DNA of 64,000 nucleotides from an uncultured Lachnospira sp. (GTDB taxonomy: Bacteria > Bacillota > Clostridia > Lachnospirales > Lachnospiraceae), in the NCBI GenBank assembly GCA_910587485.1, contig CAJUKN010000016.1, positions 1 through 64,000 on the forward strand. Reading direction: 5' to 3'. Below are positions 26,133 to 35,668 of the stretch, one piece after another. Position 1 is the stretch's first letter; every line of letters starts with the position of its first letter. The notes beneath the pieces were generated by a model. That model did no database searches. It had not been told where the DNA came from and saw nothing but the letters and a program-made list of their open reading frames with translations. The translations under genes and the position numbers were made by a program.

Positions 26133-27629
26133 TTGTTATTAGCAAAGTTAATTGAAAAGTTGGATTATGAAGTTAAGCAAGGAAACTTGTCAATTGAGAT
26201 AACTGGTTTGACTTCTGATTCACGAAAAGTTGTAAATCATGGAGTGTTTGTTGCTATCGTAGGTGCCAATAGTGATGGACATCACTATTTGGACAGCGTT
26301 ATCGAAAAAAATGCGGCAGCAGTGATTGTACAAAGAGGCAGTAAGCTGCCAGAAAATATTTCAGATAATGTTACCGTGATTGTAACAGATAATACACGAT
26401 TGGCGTTAGCATACGCTGCTGCTGCCTATTATGGATATCCAGCAAAACAATTATTTACAATAGGAATAACAGGAACAAAAGGGAAAACGACAACTACATA
26501 TATGATTAAAAATGTGTTGGAGGCTTGTGGTATTAAGACAGGATTGATTGGAACGATTGAAACGATTATAGGTGATGAGGTGACGCCTGCTTCCAACACA
26601 ACACCAGAGTCTATTAAAATCCATGAAACATTTGCAAAGATGGTAGAAAAAGGTATCAAAGCAGTGGTTATGGAGGTGTCCTCTCAAGGGCTAAAGCTTG
26701 ATAGAACAGCAGGAATTGAGTTTGATATTGGGGTATTTACCAATTTGGAATCCGACCATATTGGACCCAATGAACATGAATCATTTGATGAATATTTACA
26801 TTGTAAATCGTTGTTATTTAAACAATGTAAGCTTGGCATTGTAAATGGCGATGATAAGTATACAGACCAGATATTAAATGGTGCATTATGTGAAGTTGAA
26901 CGATATGGTTTACAGAATCAATGCGATTTGTATGCCGAAAATATTAAACTTTTCCATGAAAATGGAAAAATCGGTTTAAATTATGATTGTAAAGGATTGC
27001 TTGATATTTCAATCCATTTGAATTTGCCCGGAAAGTTTTCTGTGTACAATTCACTTTGTGCAATTGCTGTTACAAGACATCTTGGAGTTAATGTAGATAC
27101 ATTAACAGAGGTTATAAAAGATGTCAAGGTAAAAGGCAGAGTAGAGCTTGTTAAAGTTTCAGACTATTTTTCAGTTATGATAGATTATGCACATAATGCG
27201 ATGTCATTAAAAAGTATATTAACAACATTAAAAGAATATAAACCCAACCGATTGGTTTGTCTTTTTGGCTGTGGAGGGAATCGTTCAAAAGATAGAAGAT
27301 ATGAGATGGGGAAGGTTTCTGGTGAGTTATCGGATTTCACCATTATTACATCCGATAATCCACGATTTGAAAAGCCTGAGATGATTATAAAAGATATTGA
27401 ATCTTCACTTAGTAAGATTACAGATTCATATATTACCATTATAGATAGAGCTGAAGCGATAAAATATGCTATAGGTTCAGGAAAGCCTGGTGATATTATT
27501 ATTATAGCGGGCAAAGGGCATGAAGATTATCAGGAAATAGAGGGTGTTAAATATCCGATGGATGAACGAACACTCATTTCAGATGCCGTAAAACAGTTAA
27601 AAGATGAAGGAGTACAAGGGTTATTGTAA
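26133..27629 (+). CDS. murE: UDP-MurNAc-tripeptide synthetase MurE
   Basis: This 498-residue cytoplasmic Mur ligase adds the third residue of the peptidoglycan stem. The ATP loop is GITGTKGKTTT and substrate blocks include ASNTTPESIKIHE and EVSSQGLKLDR. The diagnostic motif is DNPR (SDNPRFEKPE), the form that selects meso-diaminopimelate rather than lysine. The start is TTG at 26133 just after AGGAGG. It lies 18 bp after fhs and its TAA overlaps the ATG of priA by one base, so these genes form one transcript. Confidence 0.95.
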   Translation: MLLAKLIEKLDYEVKQGNLSIEITGLTSDSRKVVNHGVFVAIVGANSDGHHYLDSVIEKNAAAVIVQRGSKLPENISDNVTVIVTDNTRLALAYAAAAYYGYPAKQLFTIGITGTKGKTTTTYMIKNVLEACGIKTGLIGTIETIIGDEVTPASNTTPESIKIHETFAKMVEKGIKAVVMEVSSQGLKLDRTAGIEFDIGVFTNLESDHIGPNEHESFDEYLHCKSLLFKQCKLGIVNGDDKYTDQILNGALCEVERYGLQNQCDLYAENIKLFHENGKIGLNYDCKGLLDISIHLNLPGKFSVYNSLCAIAVTRHLGVNVDTLTEVIKDVKVKGRVELVKVSDYFSVMIDYAHNAMSLKSILTTLKEYKPNRLVCLFGCGGNRSKDRRYEMGKVSGELSDFTIITSDNPRFEKPEMIIKDIESSLSKITDSYITIIDRAEAIKYAIGSGKPGDIIIIAGKGHEDYQEIEGVKYPMDERTLISDAVKQLKDEGVQGLL

Positions 27630-29920
27630 TGTATGCAGATATCATAGTGGATATATCCCATGAACATTTGGACAAAACATTTCAATATGCAGTTCCAGAC
27701 CATTTGCTTGATGAGATTGATATAGGCGTTATGGTAAATGTTCCATTTGGAAGAGGAAACAAAATTATTACAGGGTATGTTGTTAATCTTACAAAACAGC
27801 CTTCATATGATATTTTAAAAATAAAAGATATTAAAGAGATTGTTCCACAGCGAGTAAAAACGGTTGAACGAATGATTCAATTGGCAGCATGGCTGCGCCA
27901 TAATTATGGTTCAACAATGAATCAGGCATTAAAAACAGTTATTCCTGTAAAAGATAAAATTCAGGCAAAACAAAGAAAAATAATTTCACTTGTGGTGTCT
28001 AAAGAGGAAGCTTGCACCGTTTTAGAGCAGTTTCAAAAAAAACATGCAGTAGCTATGGCAAGAGTGCTTCAAGCACTTATCAATGAGGGAAAATGTGATG
28101 TTTCAGATATTCAAACGAAATTAAATATTACAGCAAAAACTATACAAGCCCTTGAAAATAAAGGGCTTGTGCAGATAGAAACAGAACATATTTACAGAAA
28201 TCCCATCAAGGGAACTATCTTACAAAATGAATCCGTTGAATTAAATCATCAGCAAAAAGAGGCTATCCATACATTTATTGAAGATTATAATAACAAGATA
28301 AGAAAAACATATCTGTTATATGGTATTACTGGAAGTGGCAAGACCAATGTATATATAGAAATGATAGAACATGTTGTGAATCTTGGAAAGCAAGTGATTG
28401 TGCTGATACCAGAAATTGCATTGACCTTTCAGACCGTGCAGCGTTTTTATAGACGTTTTGGAGACAAAGTATCCATTATGAACTCGCGCATGTCAAAGGG
28501 AGAGCGTTACGACCAATTTAAAAGAGCAATGGCAGGCGAAATACGTATTATGATAGGACCGCGTTCTGTATTGTTTACACCATTTAATGATTTAGGGCTT
28601 ATTGTGATTGATGAGGAGCATGAAACAGCATACAAAAGTGAACAGTCCCCAAAGTATCATGCAAGAGAAACAGCAGTTCATATAGCAGAAACCATGTCTG
28701 CATCGGTGGTGCTTGGTTCCGCTACACCTTCACTTGAAAGTTACTACAGAGCGCAACAAGGCTTATATCAGTTAATAAAATTAGATAAGAGAGCTACAGG
28801 TGCAAATCTTCCTAATATTTATGTGGAAGATTTAAGAAAGGAACTCAATGAGGGAAATCGCTCCATATTATCAAGAAGGCTTGCAGCAATGATTGATGAC
28901 CGATTAAAAAAACATCAACAAGTCATACTTTTTTTAAATAAACGTGGATATGCAGGATTTATTTCATGCAGGTCTTGTGGGAAAGTGTTTAAATGCCCTC
29001 ATTGTGATATATCACTTACGCATCATATAAATCATTATGGCAACGAATTGGTCTGTCATTATTGTGGATACAGACAGCCTGAAATAAAAGTGTGTCCAGA
29101 GTGCGGCTCAAAATATGTTTCTGGTTTTCGAGCAGGCACGCAGCAGGTTGAACAGATGCTTTCCCAAACGTTTCCAACAGCAAAAATATTGCGTATGGAT
29201 ATGGATACAACGTCTAAAAAAGGAAGCCATGAGGCGATTCTGTCTTCTTTTGCAAACCATGAAGCTGATATCTTAGTTGGAACGCAGATGATTGTAAAAG
29301 GGCATGATTTTCCGCATGTTACGCTTGTAGGAATATTGGCGGCGGATATGTCTTTGTATGTAAGTGATTACAGAGCATCTGAGCGAACGTTTCAACTGTT
29401 GGTGCAGGCGGCCGGACGAGCTGGACGAGCAAAAATGCCGGGTGATGTAGTGATTCAGACATATACGCCAAATCACTATAGTATTGAGGCAGCAAAAGAA
29501 CAAAATTATGAACAGTTTTATGATGAGGAAATTATTTTTCGGCAAATGTTGGGGTATCCTCCCATTCAAAATATATTAAAGATAAGTATATCTTCTAAAA
29601 ATGAAGATGCACTATTGGCAGCATGTCAAGATATAGCCAAATGGCAGGATAAGATAAAAAGTGAACTTTTAACCAAAAGTAAACGTTCTGCATTAAGTGC
29701 AGAAAGTGGTTTAGAGATGAGAATGAATGGAAGAGAAGAATTGCAGATTACAGGACCAATAAAAGCCCCAATATACAAATTAAATGACATTTATACACAA
29801 ATTATTTTAGTAAAGTCAAAGGATTATGAAATACTGACGGATTTTAAAGATAAATGTGATATATATGTTAGGGATAATGTGATGTATAAAAATATTAGCG
29901 TTCAATATGATTTTAATTAA
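27629..29920 (+). CDS. priA: Primosomal protein N' (PriA helicase)
   Basis: This 763-residue superfamily 2 helicase restarts stalled replication forks. It has the N-terminal DNA-binding domain, Walker A GITGSGKTNVY (about residue 228), the DEEH box in IVIDEEHETAYKSEQSP, two zinc-binding Cys clusters (CRSCGKVFKCPHC and CHYCGYRQPEIKVCPECG), GTQMIVKGHDFPHVTLVG and the arginine-finger block QAAGRAGRA. The start overlaps the murE stop (TAATG). The length is normal. Confidence 0.97.
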   Translation: MYADIIVDISHEHLDKTFQYAVPDHLLDEIDIGVMVNVPFGRGNKIITGYVVNLTKQPSYDILKIKDIKEIVPQRVKTVERMIQLAAWLRHNYGSTMNQALKTVIPVKDKIQAKQRKIISLVVSKEEACTVLEQFQKKHAVAMARVLQALINEGKCDVSDIQTKLNITAKTIQALENKGLVQIETEHIYRNPIKGTILQNESVELNHQQKEAIHTFIEDYNNKIRKTYLLYGITGSGKTNVYIEMIEHVVNLGKQVIVLIPEIALTFQTVQRFYRRFGDKVSIMNSRMSKGERYDQFKRAMAGEIRIMIGPRSVLFTPFNDLGLIVIDEEHETAYKSEQSPKYHARETAVHIAETMSASVVLGSATPSLESYYRAQQGLYQLIKLDKRATGANLPNIYVEDLRKELNEGNRSILSRRLAAMIDDRLKKHQQVILFLNKRGYAGFISCRSCGKVFKCPHCDISLTHHINHYGNELVCHYCGYRQPEIKVCPECGSKYVSGFRAGTQQVEQMLSQTFPTAKILRMDMDTTSKKGSHEAILSSFANHEADILVGTQMIVKGHDFPHVTLVGILAADMSLYVSDYRASERTFQLLVQAAGRAGRAKMPGDVVIQTYTPNHYSIEAAKEQNYEQFYDEEIIFRQMLGYPPIQNILKISISSKNEDALLAACQDIAKWQDKIKSELLTKSKRSALSAESGLEMRMNGREELQITGPIKAPIYKLNDIYTQIILVKSKDYEILTDFKDKCDIYVRDNVMYKNISVQYDFN

Positions 29921-29980
29921 TAGCAAAAAATTTATCAGTATCAAAAGATATAAAATTAAAAGAAAGGCATGGTTATTTAT

Positions 29981-30460
29981 ATGGCGATAAGAAATATAAG
30001 AACATTAGGGGATGCGATTTTAAAAAAAGAAGCAAAAGAAATTAAAGAAATGACACCAAAAATAGAACAGCTTATTGATGATATGTTTGAGACGATGTAT
30101 GAGGCAAATGGTGTTGGTCTTGCTGCACCTCAAGTGGGAATCCGCAAGAAATTAGTTGTTATTGACTGTGGCGAAGATGCGTATGTATTAATTAATCCCG
30201 TTATATTAGAGACAAGTGGGGAACAGACAGGCAATGAGGGGTGTCTTAGTGTACCCGGAAAGTGCGGCGTTGTGACAAGACCTAATTATGTAAAAGTAAA
30301 AGCCTATGACCGTGATATGAAAGAATATATTATAGAGGGTACAGAACTGCTTGCAAGATGTCTGTGCCATGAGATAGACCATCTCAGTGGTATTATGTAT
30401 GTTGATAAGGTAGAAGGAGCGCTTATGGACGTTGATGATGTTGAGGAGGAAGAAGTATAA
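29981..30460 (+). CDS. def: Peptide deformylase
   Basis: This 159-residue metalloenzyme removes the N-formyl group from new proteins. The three motifs are GVGLAAPQVG, EGCLSVPG (metal-binding Cys) and HEIDHLSG (two metal-binding His and the catalytic Glu). Start MAIRNIRTLGD at 29981 matches the family; an ATG at 29969 is only 1 nt from the GAAAGG ribosome binding site. It is followed by fmt, the usual def-fmt pair. Confidence 0.95.
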   Translation: MAIRNIRTLGDAILKKEAKEIKEMTPKIEQLIDDMFETMYEANGVGLAAPQVGIRKKLVVIDCGEDAYVLINPVILETSGEQTGNEGCLSVPGKCGVVTRPNYVKVKAYDRDMKEYIIEGTELLARCLCHEIDHLSGIMYVDKVEGALMDVDDVEEEEV

Positions 30461-30589
30461 ATTTTTCTATATTGTAAAAAGTCCCAGTTTATCAATGTAT
30501 TTGTTATATAAAAAATTAATTTTATAAGTTTATATATTTTTTTTAAAATGAAAGAACAACGATACAATCATGTATGGAAATGAGGGGAA

Positions 30590-31534
30590 ATGAGAATAGT
30601 ATTTATGGGAACACCGGATTTTGCGGTTGGAACATTAGAAAAAATAATTGAAAATGGATATGAAGTTGTGGCAGTTGTGACACAACCTGATAAGCCAAAA
30701 GGAAGAGATAAGAAATTATCACCACCACCAGTGAAAGAGTGTGCATTAAAACATAATCTAACAGTTTTACAGCCACAGAGGGCAAGAGATGAGGCATTTA
30801 TACAAGAAGTAAAAAGTTATAATCCCGATGCGATTGTGGTTGTTGCTTTTGGACAGATTTTGCCTGAAAGTATACTTCATATGACAAAATATGGCTGTAT
30901 TAATGTACATGCTTCGTTGCTGCCTCAGTATAGAGGAGCTTCACCAATACAGTGGGCAGTCATTGATGGATGCAAAAAAACAGGTGTGACAACAATGTTA
31001 ATGGACGAAGGTATTGATACAGGCGATATTTTAATGGTAAAAGAATATGAATTAGCAAAAAAAGAAACAGGTGGCAGCTTATTTGACAAGTTAAGTTTAT
31101 TGGGAGCCGAATTGCTTATAGAAACACTCAAAGGAATTGAAGCAGGAACTATCAAACCTGTTAAACAAGATAACGAACAGTCTAGTTATGTTAAAATGTT
31201 GACAAAGTCAATGGGACATATTGATTTTGCAAACAGTGCCAATGAAATTGAACGATTAATACGAGGTCTTAATCCATGGCCAAGTGCTTTTACGTATATT
31301 AATAAGAAAATGTTAAAAATTTGGGATGCCGACGTTGTAGAGAGTATAGAGGATATAAAGGTGCCACAAAATAGTGTGGTTAGAACAGCACTTATATCAA
31401 AAGAAAAGATGTATGTAATATGTGGCAGTGGCTTTCTCGAATTGAAGGAGGTACAATTAGAAGGCAAAAAGAGAATGTGTATAGGAGACTTTTTACGAGG
31501 AAATCGTATTGAAAATGGAATTGTATTAGGGTGA
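30590..31534 (+). CDS. fmt: Methionyl-tRNA formyltransferase
   Basis: This 314-residue enzyme transfers formyl from 10-formyl-THF to initiator Met-tRNA. Motifs are MGTPDFAVGTLE, VTQPDKPKGR, NVHASLLPQYRGASPIQWAV (catalytic Asn-His-Ser region) and DEGIDTGDIL, followed by the C-terminal OB domain. GAGGGG lies directly before the ATG. It acts upstream of def and depends on fhs. Confidence 0.96.
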   Translation: MRIVFMGTPDFAVGTLEKIIENGYEVVAVVTQPDKPKGRDKKLSPPPVKECALKHNLTVLQPQRARDEAFIQEVKSYNPDAIVVVAFGQILPESILHMTKYGCINVHASLLPQYRGASPIQWAVIDGCKKTGVTTMLMDEGIDTGDILMVKEYELAKKETGGSLFDKLSLLGAELLIETLKGIEAGTIKPVKQDNEQSSYVKMLTKSMGHIDFANSANEIERLIRGLNPWPSAFTYINKKMLKIWDADVVESIEDIKVPQNSVVRTALISKEKMYVICGSGFLELKEVQLEGKKRMCIGDFLRGNRIENGIVLG

Positions 31535-31546
31535 GGTGATAAGATT

Positions 31547-32257
31547 ATGTTTGGAAGATATGGATATTATTTTGATTCAACATATATTTTAATATTAATA
31601 GCAGCAGTTATATCAATTATTGCACAGATTCGAGTCAATACCACATTTAAAAAATATTCGCGAGTGGCAAGTACTTCTGGAATAACAGGCGCACAGGCAG
31701 CCGATAGGATTCTTAAATCACAGGGCATTTATGATGTGACAATCAGACAGGTAGCAGGCAATCTCACAGACCATTATGACCCAAGAAATAAGACATTAAA
31801 TTTGTCAAATTCTGTATATAATGCCAATTCTGTTGCGGCAGTTGGGGTGGCAGCACATGAATGTGGACATGCAATTCAACATGCAAAAGGATATGCACCA
31901 TTAGGACTGCGAAGCGCTTTAGTGCCTGTTGCTAATTTAGGCTCTAAATTAAGCTGGCTCTTTATTTTAGCAGGAATGTTATTTAGTTTTAATCATACGT
32001 TAATTGTGACAGGTATTATTATGTTTTCATTGGCAGTATTATTTCAGCTTGTCACATTGCCTGTTGAGTTTAATGCCTCATCAAGAGCATTGCAATTACT
32101 AGAATCAAATGGGATTTTATATCAAAATGAAGTTTCAATGACAAGAAAAGTTTTATCTGCCGCAGCATTGACATATGTTGCTGCCGCAGCATCAGCAATC
32201 CTTCAATTGTTAAGGCTAATATTGCTGTTTGGAGGAAATAAAAGTGACAGACGTTAA
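31547..32257 (+). CDS. Membrane zinc metallopeptidase (YugP family)
   Basis: This 236-residue inner-membrane protein is a putative neutral zinc protease. It has an N-terminal membrane anchor (about 12-28), then AAHECGHAIQHAKGYAP (HExxH with the third ligand further on), and two C-terminal hydrophobic segments (about 130-175). ASSRALQLLE is the conserved family block. GAGGTGA precedes the ATG. The end overlaps the start of rsmB by 14 bp, so the pair is coupled. The physiological substrate is not established. Confidence 0.9.
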   Translation: MFGRYGYYFDSTYILILIAAVISIIAQIRVNTTFKKYSRVASTSGITGAQAADRILKSQGIYDVTIRQVAGNLTDHYDPRNKTLNLSNSVYNANSVAAVGVAAHECGHAIQHAKGYAPLGLRSALVPVANLGSKLSWLFILAGMLFSFNHTLIVTGIIMFSLAVLFQLVTLPVEFNASSRALQLLESNGILYQNEVSMTRKVLSAAALTYVAAAASAILQLLRLILLFGGNKSDRR

Positions 32258-33641
32258 AAAACAAAAGAATTTAAAACAAGCAATTTTTTTTAAAAATAGT
32301 TTGCCACAAAGGAATGTGTTGCAAATGCAGCAAGTCAATGTAAGGGCAATTGTACTTGATATTCTTATGGAGACACAAAAACCAGATAGTATGAGCCATG
32401 TTGTTCTTGGAAATGCACTGAAAAAATATCAATATCTTGATAAGAGAGAGCGAAGTTTTATAACAAAACTTTCACAAGGTACAATTGAGAAGAAAATTTA
32501 TCTGGACTATTGTATTGAACAATTTTCTAAAACACCAATAAAAAAGATAAAGCCACTTATTAAAAATTTATTAGAAATGTCTGTTTATCAGCTTTTATAT
32601 ATGGATAGTGTTCCAATTTCAGCAGTGTGTAATGAGGCTGTAAAGTTGGCAGAAAAACGTGGGTTTAAGACACTGAAAGGCTATGTAAATGGTGTGTTGA
32701 GAAATCTTGCCAGAATGATAGATACCATTCAACTTCCTGTAAAAGAAGAAAATAGCATTTTTTATTATTCAATCAAGTATTCTTTGCCAGAGTGGCTTGT
32801 TAAAATGTGGATTACACAGTATGGAGAAGAAAACTTTGAGCGTATAGCAAAAAGTTTATATGAGCCTAGAAAAACATTTATACGATGTAATACAAAAAAA
32901 GTAACGCCTAATGAGTTAAAAAGCCACCTTGAACAGGAAGGTGTGACAGTAAAATCCGTTGAAGGTCTTGATTACGCATTTGAAATTGAAAATTATGACT
33001 ATTTATCATCTCTTCAAGCAATGTGTAATGGTGAATTTTATATTCAAGATAGCAGTTCTATGCTTGCTGGTGAAGGAAATATTATTAAGAGAGATTCCTA
33101 TATTATTGATGTCTGTGCAGCGCCGGGTGGAAAAAGTATGAATGCTGCATTAAAAGCTATTAATGGATATGTGGAGGCAAGAGATTTAAATTCATACAAA
33201 GTAGGACTCATTCAGGAAAATATCAAACATCTTGGTCTAAATAATATTACTGCAAAAGTATGGGATGCTACGATTTTAGATAAAGATGCAATCGAAAAGG
33301 CAGATGTTGTGATTGCTGATTTACCATGTTCAGGACTTGGTATAATAGGAAGAAAGCCCGATATAAAAGATAAGATGAATCCAGAAAAAATAGATGCGTT
33401 GGTAAAACTGCAAAGAAAAATATTGTCAACCATTTCATCCTATGTAAAACCAAATGGTGTGCTTGTGTATAGCACTTGTACCATAAATAAACATGAAAAT
33501 GATGATAATGTATCATGGTTTATGAAAAATTATTCTTATCAATTAATAGAGCCTGCTATACAGCTATTTCCACAACAGTCAATTGACAACATTCAAGGCG
33601 GAGATGGATTTTATATAGCAAGGTTACAAAAAATAAACTAG
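32244..33641 (+). CDS. rsmB: 16S rRNA m5C967 methyltransferase RsmB
   Basis: This 465-residue enzyme methylates a cytosine in 16S rRNA. A NusB-like RNA-binding domain (about 30-160) precedes the SAM domain with VCAAPGGKSMNA, DLPCSGLGIIGRKPDIK (catalytic Cys) and YSTCTINKHEN (second Cys). I place the start at GTG 32244, which has GGAGG at 32231-32235, rather than at TTG 32229. It overlaps the YugP-type gene. Confidence 0.93.
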   Translation: MTDVKKQKNLKQAIFFKNSLPQRNVLQMQQVNVRAIVLDILMETQKPDSMSHVVLGNALKKYQYLDKRERSFITKLSQGTIEKKIYLDYCIEQFSKTPIKKIKPLIKNLLEMSVYQLLYMDSVPISAVCNEAVKLAEKRGFKTLKGYVNGVLRNLARMIDTIQLPVKEENSIFYYSIKYSLPEWLVKMWITQYGEENFERIAKSLYEPRKTFIRCNTKKVTPNELKSHLEQEGVTVKSVEGLDYAFEIENYDYLSSLQAMCNGEFYIQDSSSMLAGEGNIIKRDSYIIDVCAAPGGKSMNAALKAINGYVEARDLNSYKVGLIQENIKHLGLNNITAKVWDATILDKDAIEKADVVIADLPCSGLGIIGRKPDIKDKMNPEKIDALVKLQRKILSTISSYVKPNGVLVYSTCTINKHENDDNVSWFMKNYSYQLIEPAIQLFPQQSIDNIQGGDGFYIARLQKIN

Positions 33642-33703
33642 GTTAGTTACAAAAAAACTATAGAGTTTTGCGCAGAAATGGGAATTTTTAAGAGGACTGT
33701 ACA

Positions 33704-34732
33704 ATGATAGATATCAAATCAATGTATATAGAAGAATTAGAACAATTTATTGTTTCTATAGGAGAGAAAAAATTTCATGCTATTCAGTTATATAAATGGA
33801 TGCATCAAAAACTTGTCCCTTCATTTTCAGAATGTAGTGACTTATCAAAAAATTTAAAGCAAAAACTTTCCGAACAATGCAGAATGATAACTTTAGAACC
33901 AGTAAAAGTATTGAAATCAATAATTGATGGAACCGAAAAATATTTATTTAGGTTACATGACAATAACTTAATTGAGAGTGTTCTTATGAGGTATCATCAT
34001 GGAAATTCTGTGTGTATATCATCTCAAGTTGGCTGTAAAATGGGGTGCCGTTTTTGTGCTTCAACAATTGATGGCTGTGTGCGAAATTTATCAGCATCGG
34101 AAATGCTTGACCAAATATATAGAATACAACAGCTTTCAGGGGAGCGAGTAGATAATATAGTAGTGATGGGGTCTGGAGAACCGTTGGATAATTATGATAA
34201 TCTTATTCGTTTTTTAAAGCTAATAAATAGTGAATATGGTCTTCATATAAGCGCACGTAATATTACAGTTTCCACATGTGGGCTTGTTCCTGAAATATAT
34301 CAACTAGCAAAAGAACAATTACAGATAACATTAGCAATTTCGCTACATGCTCCCAATGACTGTTTAAGAAGAACCATGATGCCAATAGCGAACAAATATT
34401 CTGTTAAAGAGATAATAAAAGCATGTCATTATTATATTAAAGAAACCAATCGCAGAATTACATTTGAGTATAGCCTAGTAAAAGGAGTCAATGATACAAG
34501 AGTGTGTGCCGATGAATTGGTAAGATTGTTAAGTGGTATAAATTGTCATGTTAATTTGATTCCAGTCAACCCTATTAAAGAAAATGATTATAAGCAGTCG
34601 GATAAGAAAGCAGTGGAAGCATTTAAGAAACAATTGGAAAATGGTAAGATAAATGCTACTATAAGACGAGAGTTAGGACGTGATATTGATGGTTCATGCG
34701 GACAACTTCGCAGAAGTTATATAGGTCAATAA
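33704..34732 (+). CDS. rlmN: Radical SAM rRNA/tRNA methyltransferase RlmN
   Basis: This 342-residue enzyme makes 2-methyladenosine at A2503 of 23S rRNA and A37 of some tRNAs. The [4Fe-4S] motif is CKMGCRFCAS (CxxxCxxC). GSGEPLDNYDN binds SAM, and the two methyl-carrier and resolving Cys residues are represented by the early Cys near residue 108 and GSCGQLR near the C-terminus. AGAGGA lies upstream of the ATG. Confidence 0.94.
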   Translation: MIDIKSMYIEELEQFIVSIGEKKFHAIQLYKWMHQKLVPSFSECSDLSKNLKQKLSEQCRMITLEPVKVLKSIIDGTEKYLFRLHDNNLIESVLMRYHHGNSVCISSQVGCKMGCRFCASTIDGCVRNLSASEMLDQIYRIQQLSGERVDNIVVMGSGEPLDNYDNLIRFLKLINSEYGLHISARNITVSTCGLVPEIYQLAKEQLQITLAISLHAPNDCLRRTMMPIANKYSVKEIIKACHYYIKETNRRITFEYSLVKGVNDTRVCADELVRLLSGINCHVNLIPVNPIKENDYKQSDKKAVEAFKKQLENGKINATIRRELGRDIDGSCGQLRRSYIGQ

Positions 34733-34786
34733 AGGACTAAAATACAGATAACAATTATAAATAACAATATAGATTGTAAATAGTCG

Positions 34787-34849
34787 TTGACTATAACGGT
34801 TTTACTGTTATAAAATGCGCCTTGACTTTTTATTTTTGTATGATAGTAT
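34787..34849 (+). promoter_or_regulatory. Tandem promoter candidates before prpC
   Basis: TTGACT (34787-34792) with TATAAA (34809-34814), and TTGACT (34822-34827) with TAGTAT (34844-34849), both have 16-bp spacers. A small hairpin, ATAACGGT/ACTGTTAT, overlaps the first. Confidence 0.45.
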
Positions 34850-34911
34850 TTATATTTGATAAAACATAAGAATTTGACAAAGGAAGTAAGCTTAATTGGA
34901 GGCTGATATAT

Positions 34912-35634
34912 ATGAAAGCATATGCAATTACTGATGCGGGAATAGTAAGAAATATCAATCAGGACTATATTTATTATTCACTGGAAAGTATTGGCTGCCT
35001 TCCTAATTTGTTTATTGTTGCAGATGGTATGGGAGGACATAAAGCGGGAGATATCGCTTCGAGGTATACAGTTAAAGGAATTGTTGAAAAGATATCAGCA
35101 TCGGCTGGAAAGGAGCCTATTTCAGTTATTAATACAGCTATTGAGCAAGTCAATAAAGAGATTGTCAATAAAGCAAAAGAATCAGAAGATTTTACAGGTA
35201 TGGGAACAACATTAGTTGTTTCAACAATTATAGATGGTTCATTGAAGGTTGCCAATGTTGGTGATAGTCGATTATATATTATCAATAATGATATTGTTCA
35301 AATCACAAGAGACCACTCTCTTGTAGAAGAGATGGTTAGCATGGGAAAGCTTGACAGAGAGGCAGCTAGAACACATAAAAGAAAAAATGTGATAACAAGA
35401 GCGATTGGCGGTGAGGCGCAAGTGGAAGCAGAAATGTTTTCGGTAGAGCTTAAGCCACTTGATATTGTTTTGATGTGTTCGGATGGATTATCAAATATGA
35501 TTGAGGATTCAGAGATATACAAAATTGTAAAAAATAGTGCAAATCTTCAAGAGGCAGTGTTTGCATTGGTAAATACAGCAAATCATAATGGTGGAAAAGA
35601 TAATATTTCAGTCATATTAATACAGAATGTATGA
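34912..35634 (+). CDS. prpC: PP2C-type Ser/Thr phosphatase PrpC/Stp
   Basis: This 240-residue PPM phosphatase reverses PrkC phosphorylation. Metal-binding motifs are NQDYIYY, VADGMGGHKAGDIAS (DGMGG), GTTLVV, NVGDSRLYI, RDHSLVEEMV, LMCSDGLSNMI (SDG) and GGKDNISVILI. GGAGG precedes the ATG. The kinase gene starts 34 bp after its stop. Confidence 0.96.
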   Translation: MKAYAITDAGIVRNINQDYIYYSLESIGCLPNLFIVADGMGGHKAGDIASRYTVKGIVEKISASAGKEPISVINTAIEQVNKEIVNKAKESEDFTGMGTTLVVSTIIDGSLKVANVGDSRLYIINNDIVQITRDHSLVEEMVSMGKLDREAARTHKRKNVITRAIGGEAQVEAEMFSVELKPLDIVLMCSDGLSNMIEDSEIYKIVKNSANLQEAVFALVNTANHNGGKDNISVILIQNV

Positions 35635-35668
35635 ATATAGAATTGCAAAAAGCAAGAATGGAGAATAT